From positions 496,001-560,000 of the forward strand of contig NZ_JANZKZ010000002.1 of NCBI RefSeq assembly GCF_025770725.1: a DNA stretch of 64,000 nt, read 5' to 3'. Below, one piece after another: positions 25,486 through 33,708 of the stretch. How positions within the stretch are numbered: position 1 is the first letter of the stretch; every line of letters starts with the position of its first letter. The stretch comes from Sulfurospirillum oryzae. GTDB taxonomy: Bacteria > Campylobacterota > Campylobacteria > Campylobacterales > Sulfurospirillaceae. The translations under genes were made by a program, and so were the position numbers. Below the pieces are notes generated by a model. It made no database searches, was not told the origin of the DNA, and saw only the letters and a list, made by a program, of their open reading frames with translations.

Positions 25486-27375
25486 TTATTCTACTTCAGC
25501 GTCGATGACATCGTCATCTTTTTTAGCTTTTGGTTTTTCACCACCAGCTGCACCGCCTGCTTCACCTTGGTCTTTTTTGTACATTGCTTCAGCAAGTTTA
25601 TGGCTCGCTTCGCTCAAAGATTTTACTTTTGCATCGATTTGCTCTTTTGTCGCACTCTCGTTTGCAAGAACTTCTTTAAGGGCTTTAAGCTCTGCTTCGA
25701 TTTTTGCTTTCTCTTCAGCGCTAATGGCATCGCCCATTTCACCTAAAGATTTTTCTGTTTGGTGCGCAAGTGCATCGGCTTGATTTCTAGCATCAACCGC
25801 TTCTTTACGTTTTTTGTCTTCTTCTTTATGAAGTTCAGCATCTTTAACCATTTTCTCGATTTCAGCATCGTCAAGTCCTGAACTACCAGAGATTTTGATC
25901 TCTTGCGCTTTTCCTGTTGCTTTGTCTTTAGCAGAAACGGTTAAGATACCGTTCGCATCGATGTCAAATGCAACTTCGATTTGTGGTACACCACGAGGTG
26001 CTGGTGGGATGCTCTCAAGGTTAAACTGACCGAGTGATTTGTTATCTCTTGCAAACTCACGCTCGCCTTGTAGGGCATGAATGGTAACCGCTGGTTGGTT
26101 ATCTTCCGCTGTTGAGAACACTTGAGATTTTTTAACAGGAATCGTTGTACCTTTCTCAATCAATTTAGTCATAACACCACCCAAAGTCTCAATACCAAGG
26201 CTTAGAGGAGTTACGTCTAAAAGAAGAATATCTTTGACATCACCCTTAATAACGGCACCTTGAATCGCAGCACCAATCGCTACAACTTCATCAGGGTTCA
26301 CAGATTTGTTAAGTTCTTTCTCAAAAAACTCTTTTACTTTTTGTTGAACTAAAGGAACACGGGTTGATCCACCAACCATAACGATCTCTTTAATTTCAGC
26401 TTTTTTCAAATCAGAGTCATTAACAACTTCTTTGATTTTTTTAATCGTAAGTGCAACCAAATCTTCAATCATAGATTCAAATTTAGCACGAGTCAATTTT
26501 TTAACAAGGTGTTTTGGACCTGTTGCATCTGCAGTGATAAATGGCAAGTTAACCTCTGTCTCATTCGAAGAAGAAAGCTCTTTTTTCGCATTTTCAGCTG
26601 CTTCTTTAAGACGTTGAAGTGCCATTACATCTGCTTTAAGATCAATGCCATTGTCATTTTTAAACTCAGCTACTAACCAGTCAATTAAACGGTTATCGAA
26701 GTCATCACCACCTAAGAATGCATCGCCACCGGTTGAGAGAACTTCAACAACATTGTCGCCAGTTTCAAGTACCGTAACGTCAAATGTACCACCACCCAAG
26801 TCATAAACAACGATTTTTTCAGCCTCTTTTTTATCCAAACCATAAGAGAGTGCCGCAGCTGTTGGCTCGTTGATAATACGAAGAACGTTCAAGCCTGCAA
26901 TCGTACCAGCCTCTTTCGTCGCTTTTCTTTGAGAATCGTTAAAGTATGCAGGAACGGTGATAACCGCATCTGTTACTTCTTCACCAAGATACGCTTCTGC
27001 ATCTTCTTTGAGTTTCATCAAAACTTTTGCACTGATCTCTTGTGGCGTATAGACTTTACCATCAATTTCAATCGCACATGCGCCATTTCTATCGACAACC
27101 GCATACGGAAGACGTTTTTTAGCTTCGTTTGCTTTGTCTTCGTTGCTCATAAGACCCATAATTCTCTTAATAGAGTAGATGGTTCTCTTAGGATTGGTAA
27201 CCGCTTGACGTTTAGCTGTATCTCCTACAAGTACTTCTTCTTTATCGGTAAATGCAACAACAGATGGAGTAGTGTTTTTACCCTCTTTATTCGGGATAAC
27301 TTTACTTTCACCGCGCTCATAAACACAAACACATGAATTTGTTGTTCCTAAATCGATACCAATTACTTTTCCCAT
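25486..27375 (-). CDS. dnaK: Molecular chaperone DnaK (Hsp70)
   Basis: ATP-dependent chaperone that binds unfolded proteins. The 629-residue protein has [11 protein letters not shown], the phosphate loop [30 protein letters not shown], the substrate-binding domain ([14 protein letters not shown]) and the alpha-helical lid ending in a Gly/Ala-rich tail with [10 protein letters not shown], close to the family's EEVKD-like end. Excellent AAGGA site 7-8 nt before the ATG. Last gene of hrcA-grpE-dnaK; dnaJ is not adjacent here. No copy of the iterated palindrome occurs in this gene. Confidence 0.98.
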   Translation of the reverse strand: MGKVIGIDLGTTNSCVCVYERGESKVIPNKEGKNTTPSVVAFTDKEEVLVGDTAKRQAVTNPKRTIYSIKRIMGLMSNEDKANEAKKRLPYAVVDRNGACAIEIDGKVYTPQEISAKVLMKLKEDAEAYLGEEVTDAVITVPAYFNDSQRKATKEAGTIAGLNVLRIINEPTAAALSYGLDKKEAEKIVVYDLGGGTFDVTVLETGDNVVEVLSTGGDAFLGGDDFDNRLIDWLVAEFKNDNGIDLKADVMALQRLKEAAENAKKELSSSNETEVNLPFITADATGPKHLVKKLTRAKFESMIEDLVALTIKKIKEVVNDSDLKKAEIKEIVMVGGSTRVPLVQQKVKEFFEKELNKSVNPDEVVAIGAAIQGAVIKGDVKDILLLDVTPLSLGIETLGGVMTKLIEKGTTIPVKKSQVFSTAEDNQPAVTIHALQGEREFARDNKSLGQFNLESIPPAPRGVPQIEVAFDIDANGILTVSAKDKATGKAQEIKISGSSGLDDAEIEKMVKDAELHKEEDKKRKEAVDARNQADALAHQTEKSLGEMGDAISAEEKAKIEAELKALKEVLANESATKEQIDAKVKSLSEASHKLAEAMYKKDQGEAGGAAGGEKPKAKKDDDVIDAEVE

Positions 27376-27401
27376 TTTTTATCCTTTTATTTTAATTTTT
27401 A

Positions 27402-27968
27402 CTATTTTACGATACTAACCATTGCTGGTCTTAAAATGCGCTCTTTAATCTTGTAACCTTTTTGGAAAACCTGCAAAATCTCACCACTACTTTTCTCTTC
27501 ACTCTCTAATTGCATGACCGCTTCATGAAAATTTGGATCAAATGTGCCTTCAATATCTACAAGTTCGATACCATGTTTCTCAAATGCTTTTCTAAACTGA
27601 TCAATCGTGAGTCCTAAGCCCTCTTTCACCTTACTAAGAAGCTCTCCACTTTCAATTTCGGTGTTACTTCCCGCAAGAATTGCCATTTCTAAAGAGTCAA
27701 TAACAGGCAAAAGATCACGCGCAAAAACTTCGTGCGCATAGGAAATTGCTTGCATTTTCTCTTTTTCCAAACGTCGTTTCATATTGTCAAAGTCTGCATT
27801 TGCTCTTAAATATCTATCTTCAAGTTCAGCAACTTTCGCTTTTAACAGTTCAACTTCGTTCTCTTGCTCACACGCACACTCTTCGCCTTTTTCTTCCTCA
27901 CAACACTCAGGGACTATCTCAGAAGAAACATCAGAGACAACCTGTTCCTCTTTTACTTTTTCATCCAC
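27402..27968 (-). CDS. grpE: Nucleotide exchange factor GrpE
   Basis: Releases ADP from DnaK. The 188 residues comprise an acidic, cysteine-rich N-terminus (CCEEEKGEECACEQE), a long coiled coil (VELLKAKVAELEDRYLRANADFDNMKRRLEKE) and the C-terminal beta domain (FDPNFHEAVMQ...VFQKGYKIKERILRPAMVSIVK). The GTG start at 27968 has an AAGGAG site. It lies 3 nt after hrcA and 26 nt before dnaK. The five cysteines in the N-terminal tail are unusual for GrpE. Confidence 0.96.
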   Translation of the reverse strand: MDEKVKEEQVVSDVSSEIVPECCEEEKGEECACEQENEVELLKAKVAELEDRYLRANADFDNMKRRLEKEKMQAISYAHEVFARDLLPVIDSLEMAILAGSNTEIESGELLSKVKEGLGLTIDQFRKAFEKHGIELVDIEGTFDPNFHEAVMQLESEEKSSGEILQVFQKGYKIKERILRPAMVSIVK

Positions 27969-27971
27969 ATG

Positions 27972-28775
27972 TTACTCCTTAACTTGATTAAAAAAATCTT
28001 CAAAATTACTCTCAATGCGTCCGAAACAGAAGAGATCGACTGTTGCATCTTCATCTTTGAGCTGTGCCTTTTGCTTGATTGCCATGCATCCTTGTGGAAC
28101 AAAACCATCAAAATAGAGTCCATTGTTGATAGATTCTACAAAATGAAGCGTCTGAAACCTCTCTATAAACGCATCATTTTGGAGCTCTTTAGCAATGGAA
28201 TACATCTCGCGCTCACCCTCTCTTAAAATAGGCGCTTGCGAGAAAATAGTGGAGAGTTTTTCATGCAACTCATAAAGCCCCACTTGTGCGGAAATGTCTT
28301 TAAGTTCGCGCATTTGACACCCAACAAGGCGTTGTAAAAACTGCTCAACTTTCGCATTAAACTTCAGAACAACCTCATGTCCATCAAACACCAAAATCAA
28401 AAAGCGGTTTTGAACCGTTACCAACTCTTTAAAAGGAGCATTTGCACTCTTTTCCACAATGCAAAAAAGATTATGCTCATTGGTAGAGCGTTTAATTTTA
28501 TCGATGCTTTTGATTTCTAAAGGATGCGTCGGGTCTAGCTTGTCTTGCCAATAATCGACCAAAGCACTGTGTGTTGGAACACGTCCACTGCTTACATGTA
28601 ACTGTACTAATGAGCCTTCATCGGAGAGTTTCTTAAAATAAATGCGTATGGTTGATGGAGAAATACCAAGTGTCATCTTCATCTGTAGCTCAGAAGAGCC
28701 AATAGGCATTTTTGACTTTAGATAAGTTTGAATAATCGCATCTAAAATCAACTCTTGCTTCGAAGGTTTTTTCAT
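27972..28775 (-). CDS. hrcA: Heat-inducible transcription repressor HrcA
   Basis: Represses the hrcA-grpE-dnaK operon by binding CIRCE; released on heat shock. The 267-residue protein starts with a winged-helix DNA-binding domain (MPIGSSELQMKMTLGISPSTIRIYFKKLSDEGSLVQLHVSSGRVPTHSALVDYW) followed by the GAF-like HrcA domain. ATG at 28775 with a GAAGAG site is taken; a GTG at 28784 lies inside the CIRCE. It is shorter than Gram-positive HrcA (~340) but in the range seen in Campylobacterota. Synthesis is expected to be autorepressed. Confidence 0.94.
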   Translation of the reverse strand: MKKPSKQELILDAIIQTYLKSKMPIGSSELQMKMTLGISPSTIRIYFKKLSDEGSLVQLHVSSGRVPTHSALVDYWQDKLDPTHPLEIKSIDKIKRSTNEHNLFCIVEKSANAPFKELVTVQNRFLILVFDGHEVVLKFNAKVEQFLQRLVGCQMRELKDISAQVGLYELHEKLSTIFSQAPILREGEREMYSIAKELQNDAFIERFQTLHFVESINNGLYFDGFVPQGCMAIKQKAQLKDEDATVDLFCFGRIESNFEDFFNQVKE

Positions 28776-28777
28776 TT

Positions 28778-28804
28778 TTAGCACTCTTCATGTTTAATTG
28801 CTGA
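28778..28804 (-). promoter_or_regulatory. CIRCE operator of hrcA-grpE-dnaK
   Basis: The left arm TTAGCACTC (28778-28786) is a perfect CIRCE half, followed by the canonical 9-nt spacer and a decayed right arm AATTGCTGA (28796-28804; 6 of 9 match GAGTGCTAA). It lies between the promoter -10 and the hrcA start, covering the expected transcription start and ribosome site. Confidence 0.85.
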
Positions 28805-28808
28805 TGAA

Positions 28809-28838
28809 ATTATACAACATTGAGTGTATTATTGTCAA
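28809..28838 (-). promoter_or_regulatory. Promoter of hrcA-grpE-dnaK
   Basis: On the minus strand a consensus -35 TTGACA (28833-28838), 18-nt spacer and TATAAT (28809-28814). The expected start point falls at the edge of or inside the CIRCE element. Confidence 0.8.
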
Positions 28839-28889
28839 GTAATCACAATATTAATCCAGACTAAAGAAAATAACACAATCGTTCACTCT

Positions 28890-29699
28890 TTACTGTAGTA
28901 TGCGCCACGGCTTGTCTGTGAGTGGATTTACCTCTACGTGATTTTCGCTGTCAATCCAAGAATCTTGAAAGATTTTCCATCCATTTTTATAAGGTACAAA
29001 AACAAACAAATTATCACTCAATTTATCGTTAAACGCAAGGGCATTACCATACTTTGGTGTAAAGACTATATCTAACTCTAAATAAACTTTATGAACCTTA
29101 CTATCAATTGTTATTTCTTCTTTTCCAAAACACCATTTTTCTCCTATATCACTGGTATAACATTTATGTTGAAAAATCTTCTCAAAATATGCACTATCAT
29201 CACCATCTTTTCCAATTCGTATGAAAGGGCCATCCATTGGGATATCTTTGTTAAACAAAGATGCAAAATCTTTAAGATCATAGCTACCAGCACTCATAAA
29301 TAGCTGCTTTTGGTGATCAATTTGAAGTTTCCTACACCAATGATCATTACATGACCATAGCACATTGTCTTTCTCAAACGTACATTCAAAACCTTGTCCT
29401 TCATGATAATTAAAACTAATGCCGAGACCATATTCATTAATAGAAATAATAAGAAAATCACTTTCTTGATTTGCAGATAATGCATAATTTTTCGTTTTTT
29501 CAAGTTCAAGCCAGAAACCTTTTTTAACGTAAGTCCCCTCATAACGTAACAACAGTTGTTGCTGATTACACTGAATGGTTGGAAATACTTTTTTTACCAT
29601 CTCCAACGTAGGGTCAAGCCTTGTATTGTTATCTGCACATAATACTGAGTTGAGAAAAAGTAGAAATAGAAGAAAAGCGGAATTTAATTTGGTTTGCAT
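28890..29699 (-). CDS. Secreted cysteine-containing protein, unknown
   Basis: The 269-residue product from the ATG at 29699 (GGAG site) starts with a signal peptide (LNSAFLLFLLFLNSVLC-ADN), so it is periplasmic or secreted. The mature part is rich in aromatic and charged residues, contains about six cysteines (CNQQ, CTFEK, CNDHWC, HKCYTSD, EKWCFGK) that could form disulfides, and ends in WRILQ. The pattern of beta-strands suggests a beta-rich fold. No known family is recognised. It lies in an AT-rich patch between hrcA and rpsO, neighbour to a small coupled gene and an HTH regulator, which suggests accessory content. Confidence 0.72.
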   Translation of the reverse strand: MQTKLNSAFLLFLLFLNSVLCADNNTRLDPTLEMVKKVFPTIQCNQQQLLLRYEGTYVKKGFWLELEKTKNYALSANQESDFLIISINEYGLGISFNYHEGQGFECTFEKDNVLWSCNDHWCRKLQIDHQKQLFMSAGSYDLKDFASLFNKDIPMDGPFIRIGKDGDDSAYFEKIFQHKCYTSDIGEKWCFGKEEITIDSKVHKVYLELDIVFTPKYGNALAFNDKLSDNLFVFVPYKNGWKIFQDSWIDSENHVEVNPLTDKPWRILQ

Positions 29700-29788
29700 A
29701 AGAGTCTCCAAAATTTTAACTGTAAACATAAAATCTTGAAAATTATAAGGTTGAATTCCTTAAAGAAGCAGTGAAGGGATGAAGCGTA

Positions 29789-29959
29789 TTAACGAATGGG
29801 ATGTTTTAGGCGTTTTCTATTGCGCATTACAAGGAGTTTAAAAAAGTGTTTGATCTCGCCCTTGCTCTCTTTGAGTTTTGAGAAAAAAGTCTCTTTTTCA
29901 GTGATGGCTGTGAAGATGTCGTTTAACGCTTGTCTTTCATTTTGAGATAACGTACTCAT
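29789..29959 (-). CDS. Small 56-aa protein coupled to the HTH gene
   Basis: A 57-codon frame begins with ATG in an ATGA overlap with the stop of the upstream HTH gene, a sign of real translational coupling. The product is basic and helical (begins MSTLSQNERQALNDIFTAIT, ends RNRKRLKHPIR), with no signal or membrane segment; the C-terminal Arg/Lys cluster could bind nucleic acid. Pattern is that of a two-gene regulator/partner cassette. Unrecognised family; easily missed for its size. Confidence 0.6.
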   Translation of the reverse strand: MSTLSQNERQALNDIFTAITEKETFFSKLKESKGEIKHFFKLLVMRNRKRLKHPIR

Positions 29960-30204
29960 TTTTCATCCTTTAGTTCATGCGCTATGCGTTGAATTAATCG
30001 CAAGGCATCGCCCTCTTCCAGTTCACCAAGCATTTTAAAAATGGCTGCTGCGGCTTGAGGTTGTGAATTACCAAGTTTCCAGTCTTGGTAGGTTCGCATC
30101 GATACACCCAATTTATCTGCCATCTCACGCTGAGAGATTTTTTTGCCAAAGAATTTTGACTCAACAGCATTATGAAGGAGATTAAAAATATCGTTTGTTT
30201 TCAT
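29956..30204 (-). CDS. Cro/CI-type helix-turn-helix regulator
   Basis: The 82-residue protein contains one HTH (KISQREMADKLGVSMRTYQDWKLGNSQP, residues 22-49) and little else, so it is probably a small DNA-binding repressor, perhaps autoregulating. It precedes, and overlaps by 4 nt, the 56-aa gene. Upstream is a long AT-rich gap with repeated AACGTT-centred sites (see findings). A phage-like or antitoxin-like role is possible, but no integrase or toxin gene is recognised nearby. Confidence 0.8.
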   Translation of the reverse strand: MKTNDIFNLLHNAVESKFFGKKISQREMADKLGVSMRTYQDWKLGNSQPQAAAAIFKMLGELEEGDALRLIQRIAHELKDEK

Positions 30205-30275
30205 GTATACGATTTTAGCTAAGGCTTAATTAATTATACATAAATACGATGTTTTTATAAGTTATTATATCTAAA

Positions 30276-30328
30276 AAATAACGTTTTACTACATTTTTAA
30301 TACAATAATTTGATATAAATAACGTTTT
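30276..30328. repeat. Direct repeats with AACGTT core (candidate operator)
   Basis: AAATAACGTTTT at 30276-30287 and again at 30317-30328. The nine bases ATAACGTTT recur a third time at 30998-31006, in front of the rrf2 gene. Confidence 0.55.
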
Positions 30329-30501
30329 TTACATTATTTTACTCATATAATTACTATATTTATACGTAAAACTGTATAAATATAAAAATGACCATGAAAA
30401 GAAAAGAGAATAGTAGTAAATTGATGTGCTAAGAATGAGGTGTTAAAATCGATTACATGTAAAAAAGAAAAGGGATGAAAAAGGAGAAAAGGAAGAAGAG
30501 T

Positions 30502-30528
30502 ATGTAGGATGGAAATTCCACCCTACAT
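30502..30528 (-). terminator. Rho-independent terminator of rpsO
   Basis: A 13-bp stem (30502-30514 with 30516-30528) with one A-C mismatch and a minimal loop, followed on the minus strand by a pyrimidine-rich stretch (ACTCTTCTTCCTTTTC). Confidence 0.7.
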
Positions 30529-30540
30529 GTAAAGCACTGA

Positions 30541-30819
30541 CTATTTTTTATTATCTCTAATAGAAAGCTCTTTAATGACTTTGCTGTAAGTAACAAAATC
30601 TTTACGTTTAAGATATTGCATCAATCGTTTGCGTTGACCAACGAGTTTAAGAAGTCCTAATCTTGAAGAGTGATCTTTTTTATTACTCTGAAGATGTTCT
30701 GTTAAATCAACAATTCTTTTAGAAAGAAGCGCGATTTGTACCTCTGGAGAACCTGTGTCTCCCTCTTTTCTGCCAAACTGACTAACAATTACTTGTTTTT
30801 CCGCCGAACCTAAAGCCAT
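30541..30819 (-). CDS. rpsO: 30S ribosomal protein S15
   Basis: Primary 16S rRNA-binding protein of the small subunit platform. The 92 residues show the S15 signature GDTGSPEVQIALLSKRIVDLTEHL, KKDHSSRLGLLKLVGQRKRLMQYLKRKD. Nearly perfect AGGAGGT site upstream. Divergent from rrf2-flhA, as in C. jejuni (rpsO Cj0884 region). Confidence 0.98.
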   Translation of the reverse strand: MALGSAEKQVIVSQFGRKEGDTGSPEVQIALLSKRIVDLTEHLQSNKKDHSSRLGLLKLVGQRKRLMQYLKRKDFVTYSKVIKELSIRDNKK

Positions 30820-30992
30820 AATGACCTCCTGATTGGTATTTGAATTTACTTTTAAATAAAAAGCTTGGAATTGTAGCTAAAAAAAAGAAAATTGTCTATG
30901 AGCTCATTTGTGTTGCTGTATTACCTTTGAAAAAGCCTCTTAAATAAAATCAACCCTACCCAACTTTTATGAGTTATCTTCGTAATTAAAGC

Positions 30993-31018
30993 TAAATATA
31001 ACGTTTATTTAGTACAAT
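30993..31018 (+). promoter_or_regulatory. rrf2 promoter with overlapping imperfect palindrome
   Basis: An imperfect palindrome TAAATATAACGTTTATTTA (30993-31011) ends directly at a TACAAT -10 box (31013-31018), a repressor-like layout. Its core matches the AACGTT repeats upstream of the HTH gene. Confidence 0.45.
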
Positions 31019-31057
31019 ATTTCTCTTATTTAACCTGAAATCTTGAGGAAAGACATT

Positions 31058-31462
31058 ATGTTATTAACCAAAGCCAGTGAATATGCACTGCTATCATTGA
31101 TTATTATTTCCCAAAAAAACACTCCACAAGATGTCGATACACTCTCCAATCAGCTCGGTATTTCAAAAAGTTTTTTGGCTAAAATCCTCCAAGCATTGGC
31201 AAAAGAGAATATCCTAAGCTCTTTTAAAGGCGCACATGGCGGTTTTATGCTCGCACAAAAGCCTGAAGAAGTCACCTTAAAAGCCATTGTTGAATGCGCT
31301 GAAAAAAAGCAAACGATGGTTTTTGAATGCTCACCTTCGACACAAAAATGCCCTGGAGGAAAAGGTGATTTTTGCCGCGTTTGGCCTATCTTAAATAAGC
31401 TTCAAACGAAAATTGATCTATTTTTGGATAATATGACACTTAAAGATATTATTGAAATTTAA
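31058..31462 (+). CDS. Rrf2-family transcription regulator
   Basis: The ~134-residue protein has the Rrf2 winged helix (LLTKASEYALLSLIIIS...LSNQLGISKSFLAKILQALAKENILSSFKGAHGGFMLAQKPEEVTL) and, in the C-terminal half, three cysteines in the spacing Cys-x7-Cys-x7-Cys (ECSPSTQKCPGGKGDFC), as expected for an IscR/NsrR-like iron-sulfur ligand set. It may therefore sense iron-sulfur status, NO or oxygen. Start ATG at 31058 with GAGGAAAG site. It precedes flhA by 9 nt, the same pairing as Cj0883c-Cj0882c, so it may be co-transcribed with the flagellar gene. Confidence 0.87.
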   Translation: MLLTKASEYALLSLIIISQKNTPQDVDTLSNQLGISKSFLAKILQALAKENILSSFKGAHGGFMLAQKPEEVTLKAIVECAEKKQTMVFECSPSTQKCPGGKGDFCRVWPILNKLQTKIDLFLDNMTLKDIIEI

Positions 31463-31471
31463 GGGTGTTTA

Positions 31472-33664
31472 TTGGCTAAAAATCAAAATGCGCTCCTCGC
31501 TAGGGTTATCCCCTACCTAGAGCCTCTTGTCAAAGCAAAAGATCTTACTGTTGTTGTTTTTATCGTCTCCATTTTGGCGATTATTATCGTTCCTCTGCCT
31601 AGCCCTGTGCTCGATTTTTTCTTGGTCATCTCGCTCTCTGTTTCTGTACTGATTATCTTGATTTCGCTTTACATACCTAAACCAACTGATCTTTCAACGT
31701 TTCCTACACTTATCTTAATTATTACCCTCTTTAGGTTGGCGCTGAATATCTCAACAACGAGAATGATTCTTACCAATGGTCATCTAGGCCCTGACGCTGT
31801 TAGTGAAATCATCTCTAGCTTTGGTCAATTTGTCGTTGGCGGTAACTATGTCATCGGTGTTGTTGTCTTTACGATTCTCGTTTTGATTAACTTTATGGTT
31901 ATTACCAAAGGTTCAACAAGGGTTGCAGAGGTTGCAGCGCGTTTTACCCTCGATGCAATGCCTGGTAAACAAATGGCAATTGATGCTGACCTTAATGCTG
32001 GTTTGATTGACGAAAAAACAGCTCGTAAACGCCGTGAAGACATTATTCAAGAAGCCAACTTTTATGGAGCAATGGACGGTTCGAGTAAATTTGTTAAGGG
32101 TGACGCGGTTGCTGGTATTATCATCACCATTATTAACATCATTGGTGGTTTTCTTATCGGCTCATTCCAACACGGGCTCGACCTTGGAACCAGTGCCCAA
32201 ACCTATACGATTCTGACCATTGGTGATGGTCTAGTCTCGCAACTCCCTGCATTGATTACTTCAACGGCAACGGGTATTTTGATTACTCGTGCGAACAAGG
32301 CTGACGATGTTAGCTTCTCTGATGGTGCAGTACAACAACTTTTTGGCGAGCACAAAACACTCCTTATTGTAGGTTCTATCCTCGTCTTATTTTCACTCGT
32401 ACCAGGTCTTCCAACACTCTCGCTCATGTTTGTAGGACTCATTTTCTTAGGGCTTGGGTACCTTGTTAAACAAACCAATGAAGGTAACTTCTCCTTTCAA
32501 AAGTTCTTTGCTTCTACGCCTGTGGCTGTTCAAAAAGCCAAACAAGAAGCAGAGAGTAAAGCGCAAGCAAATGCTGCTCCTAAGAAGAGCCCAGAAGAGT
32601 TGCGTAAAGAAGAAGAAACAACCCTTAATGACATTCTTAAACTGGAAATCTTGGAACTCGACTTGGGCTATCAACTCATCAAATTGGCAGATCCTGCACA
32701 AGGTGGTGACCTACTTGAGAGAGTTAAAAGTATGCGCCGTAAAATTGCATCTGATTTTGGTTATCTTATTCCACAAGTGCGTATTCGTGACAACTTACAC
32801 TTAAGTCCAAACCACTACCAACTCTTGCTTAAAGGCATTGAAATTGGAAGTGGTGAAATCTACCCTGATAAATTTATGGCAATGGACAGTGGCTTGACGA
32901 TTGATAAAGTTCAAGGCATACCTACCAAAGAGCCTGCTTTTGGGCTAGATGCCATTTGGATTGAAGCGAGTGCTAAAGAAGATGCCATCATTAAAGGTTA
33001 CACCACTGTTGATCCAGCAACCGTTATTTCAACGCATCTAAGCGAACTGATCAAAAAATACGCGGAAGAACTTCTTACGCGTCAAGAAGTACAAAGCCTT
33101 ATTGATAAACTGCAAAAAGATTATCCTGTGGTTGTCACCGATTGTCTCAAAGTTGCCAATGTAGGGCTCATTCAAAAAGTGCTTAAAGCGCTTCTTCATG
33201 AGAAGATTCCTATTAAAGATCTACTTACCATTGTTGAAACGATCAGTGATGTCGCTGAAGTCACTAAAAATGTCTCTATTATTGTAGAGCAAGTACGTGC
33301 AAAACTCGCGCGTGTTATCACGAAACAGTATAAAGATGACAATGGCGTCTTAAAGCTACTTACATTCAACGCAGGGACTGAACAAAAGCTTTTAGATGCT
33401 CTTAGAGAGCGTGATGGTGTGCGTGATCTTGTTCTGAACATTGGGCAGATCAATACCCTTGTGAAAGCATGCAGTGACGAAGCGGCGGTACTGCTTCACA
33501 AAGGTGTTGCACCCGTGGTTATCATCGTTGATCCGATGCTACGCAAATCATTATCTGATATTTTTGAGAAATTTGGACTCGATATCGTGGTACTTTCACA
33601 TGCTGAAATCGATTCAAGCTCTAAATTTGAAGTTATGGGCTCTATCGAAATTGAGAAGCTCTAA
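31472..33664 (+). CDS. flhA: Flagellar biosynthesis protein FlhA
   Basis: Inner-membrane subunit of the flagellar type III export gate. The 730-residue protein has an N-terminal multi-pass region (about residues 20-330) containing the conserved FHIPEP-like block (MPGKQMAIDADLNAGLIDE), then a large cytoplasmic domain that binds chaperones and substrates. The start is TTG at 31472 with an AAGGGTG site. In Helicobacter and Campylobacter FlhA is also needed for sigma-54/FlgRS flagellar gene control. Follows the Rrf2 gene. Confidence 0.96.
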   Translation: MAKNQNALLARVIPYLEPLVKAKDLTVVVFIVSILAIIIVPLPSPVLDFFLVISLSVSVLIILISLYIPKPTDLSTFPTLILIITLFRLALNISTTRMILTNGHLGPDAVSEIISSFGQFVVGGNYVIGVVVFTILVLINFMVITKGSTRVAEVAARFTLDAMPGKQMAIDADLNAGLIDEKTARKRREDIIQEANFYGAMDGSSKFVKGDAVAGIIITIINIIGGFLIGSFQHGLDLGTSAQTYTILTIGDGLVSQLPALITSTATGILITRANKADDVSFSDGAVQQLFGEHKTLLIVGSILVLFSLVPGLPTLSLMFVGLIFLGLGYLVKQTNEGNFSFQKFFASTPVAVQKAKQEAESKAQANAAPKKSPEELRKEEETTLNDILKLEILELDLGYQLIKLADPAQGGDLLERVKSMRRKIASDFGYLIPQVRIRDNLHLSPNHYQLLLKGIEIGSGEIYPDKFMAMDSGLTIDKVQGIPTKEPAFGLDAIWIEASAKEDAIIKGYTTVDPATVISTHLSELIKKYAEELLTRQEVQSLIDKLQKDYPVVVTDCLKVANVGLIQKVLKALLHEKIPIKDLLTIVETISDVAEVTKNVSIIVEQVRAKLARVITKQYKDDNGVLKLLTFNAGTEQKLLDALRERDGVRDLVLNIGQINTLVKACSDEAAVLLHKGVAPVVIIVDPMLRKSLSDIFEKFGLDIVVLSHAEIDSSSKFEVMGSIEIEKL

Positions 33665-33708
33665 AACCAATACACTTTTTATTTTATCACTAAGCATTAA
33701 GGACTTTT

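Larger units (their letters stand above)
30205..30540. other. 336-bp very AT-rich intergenic region upstream of the HTH gene
   Basis: No gene is seen. It contains two direct repeats of AAATAACGTTTT (30276-30287 and 30317-30328) 41 bp apart, each followed by a similar ACATT-rich segment; a one-mismatch copy of the iterated palindrome (30452-30463); and the rpsO terminator at its right end. Confidence 0.6.

Noticed and set aside
26929-27336. 135-codon open frame antisense to dnaK
   Set aside because: It mirrors conserved dnaK codons, has no credible product or ribosome site, and vanishes as a consequence of the real gene on the other strand.
30205-30540. Phage or plasmid insertion near the HTH gene
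   Set aside because: No integrase, attachment-like direct repeats, tRNA or structural genes are visible; only small genes and AT-rich DNA.
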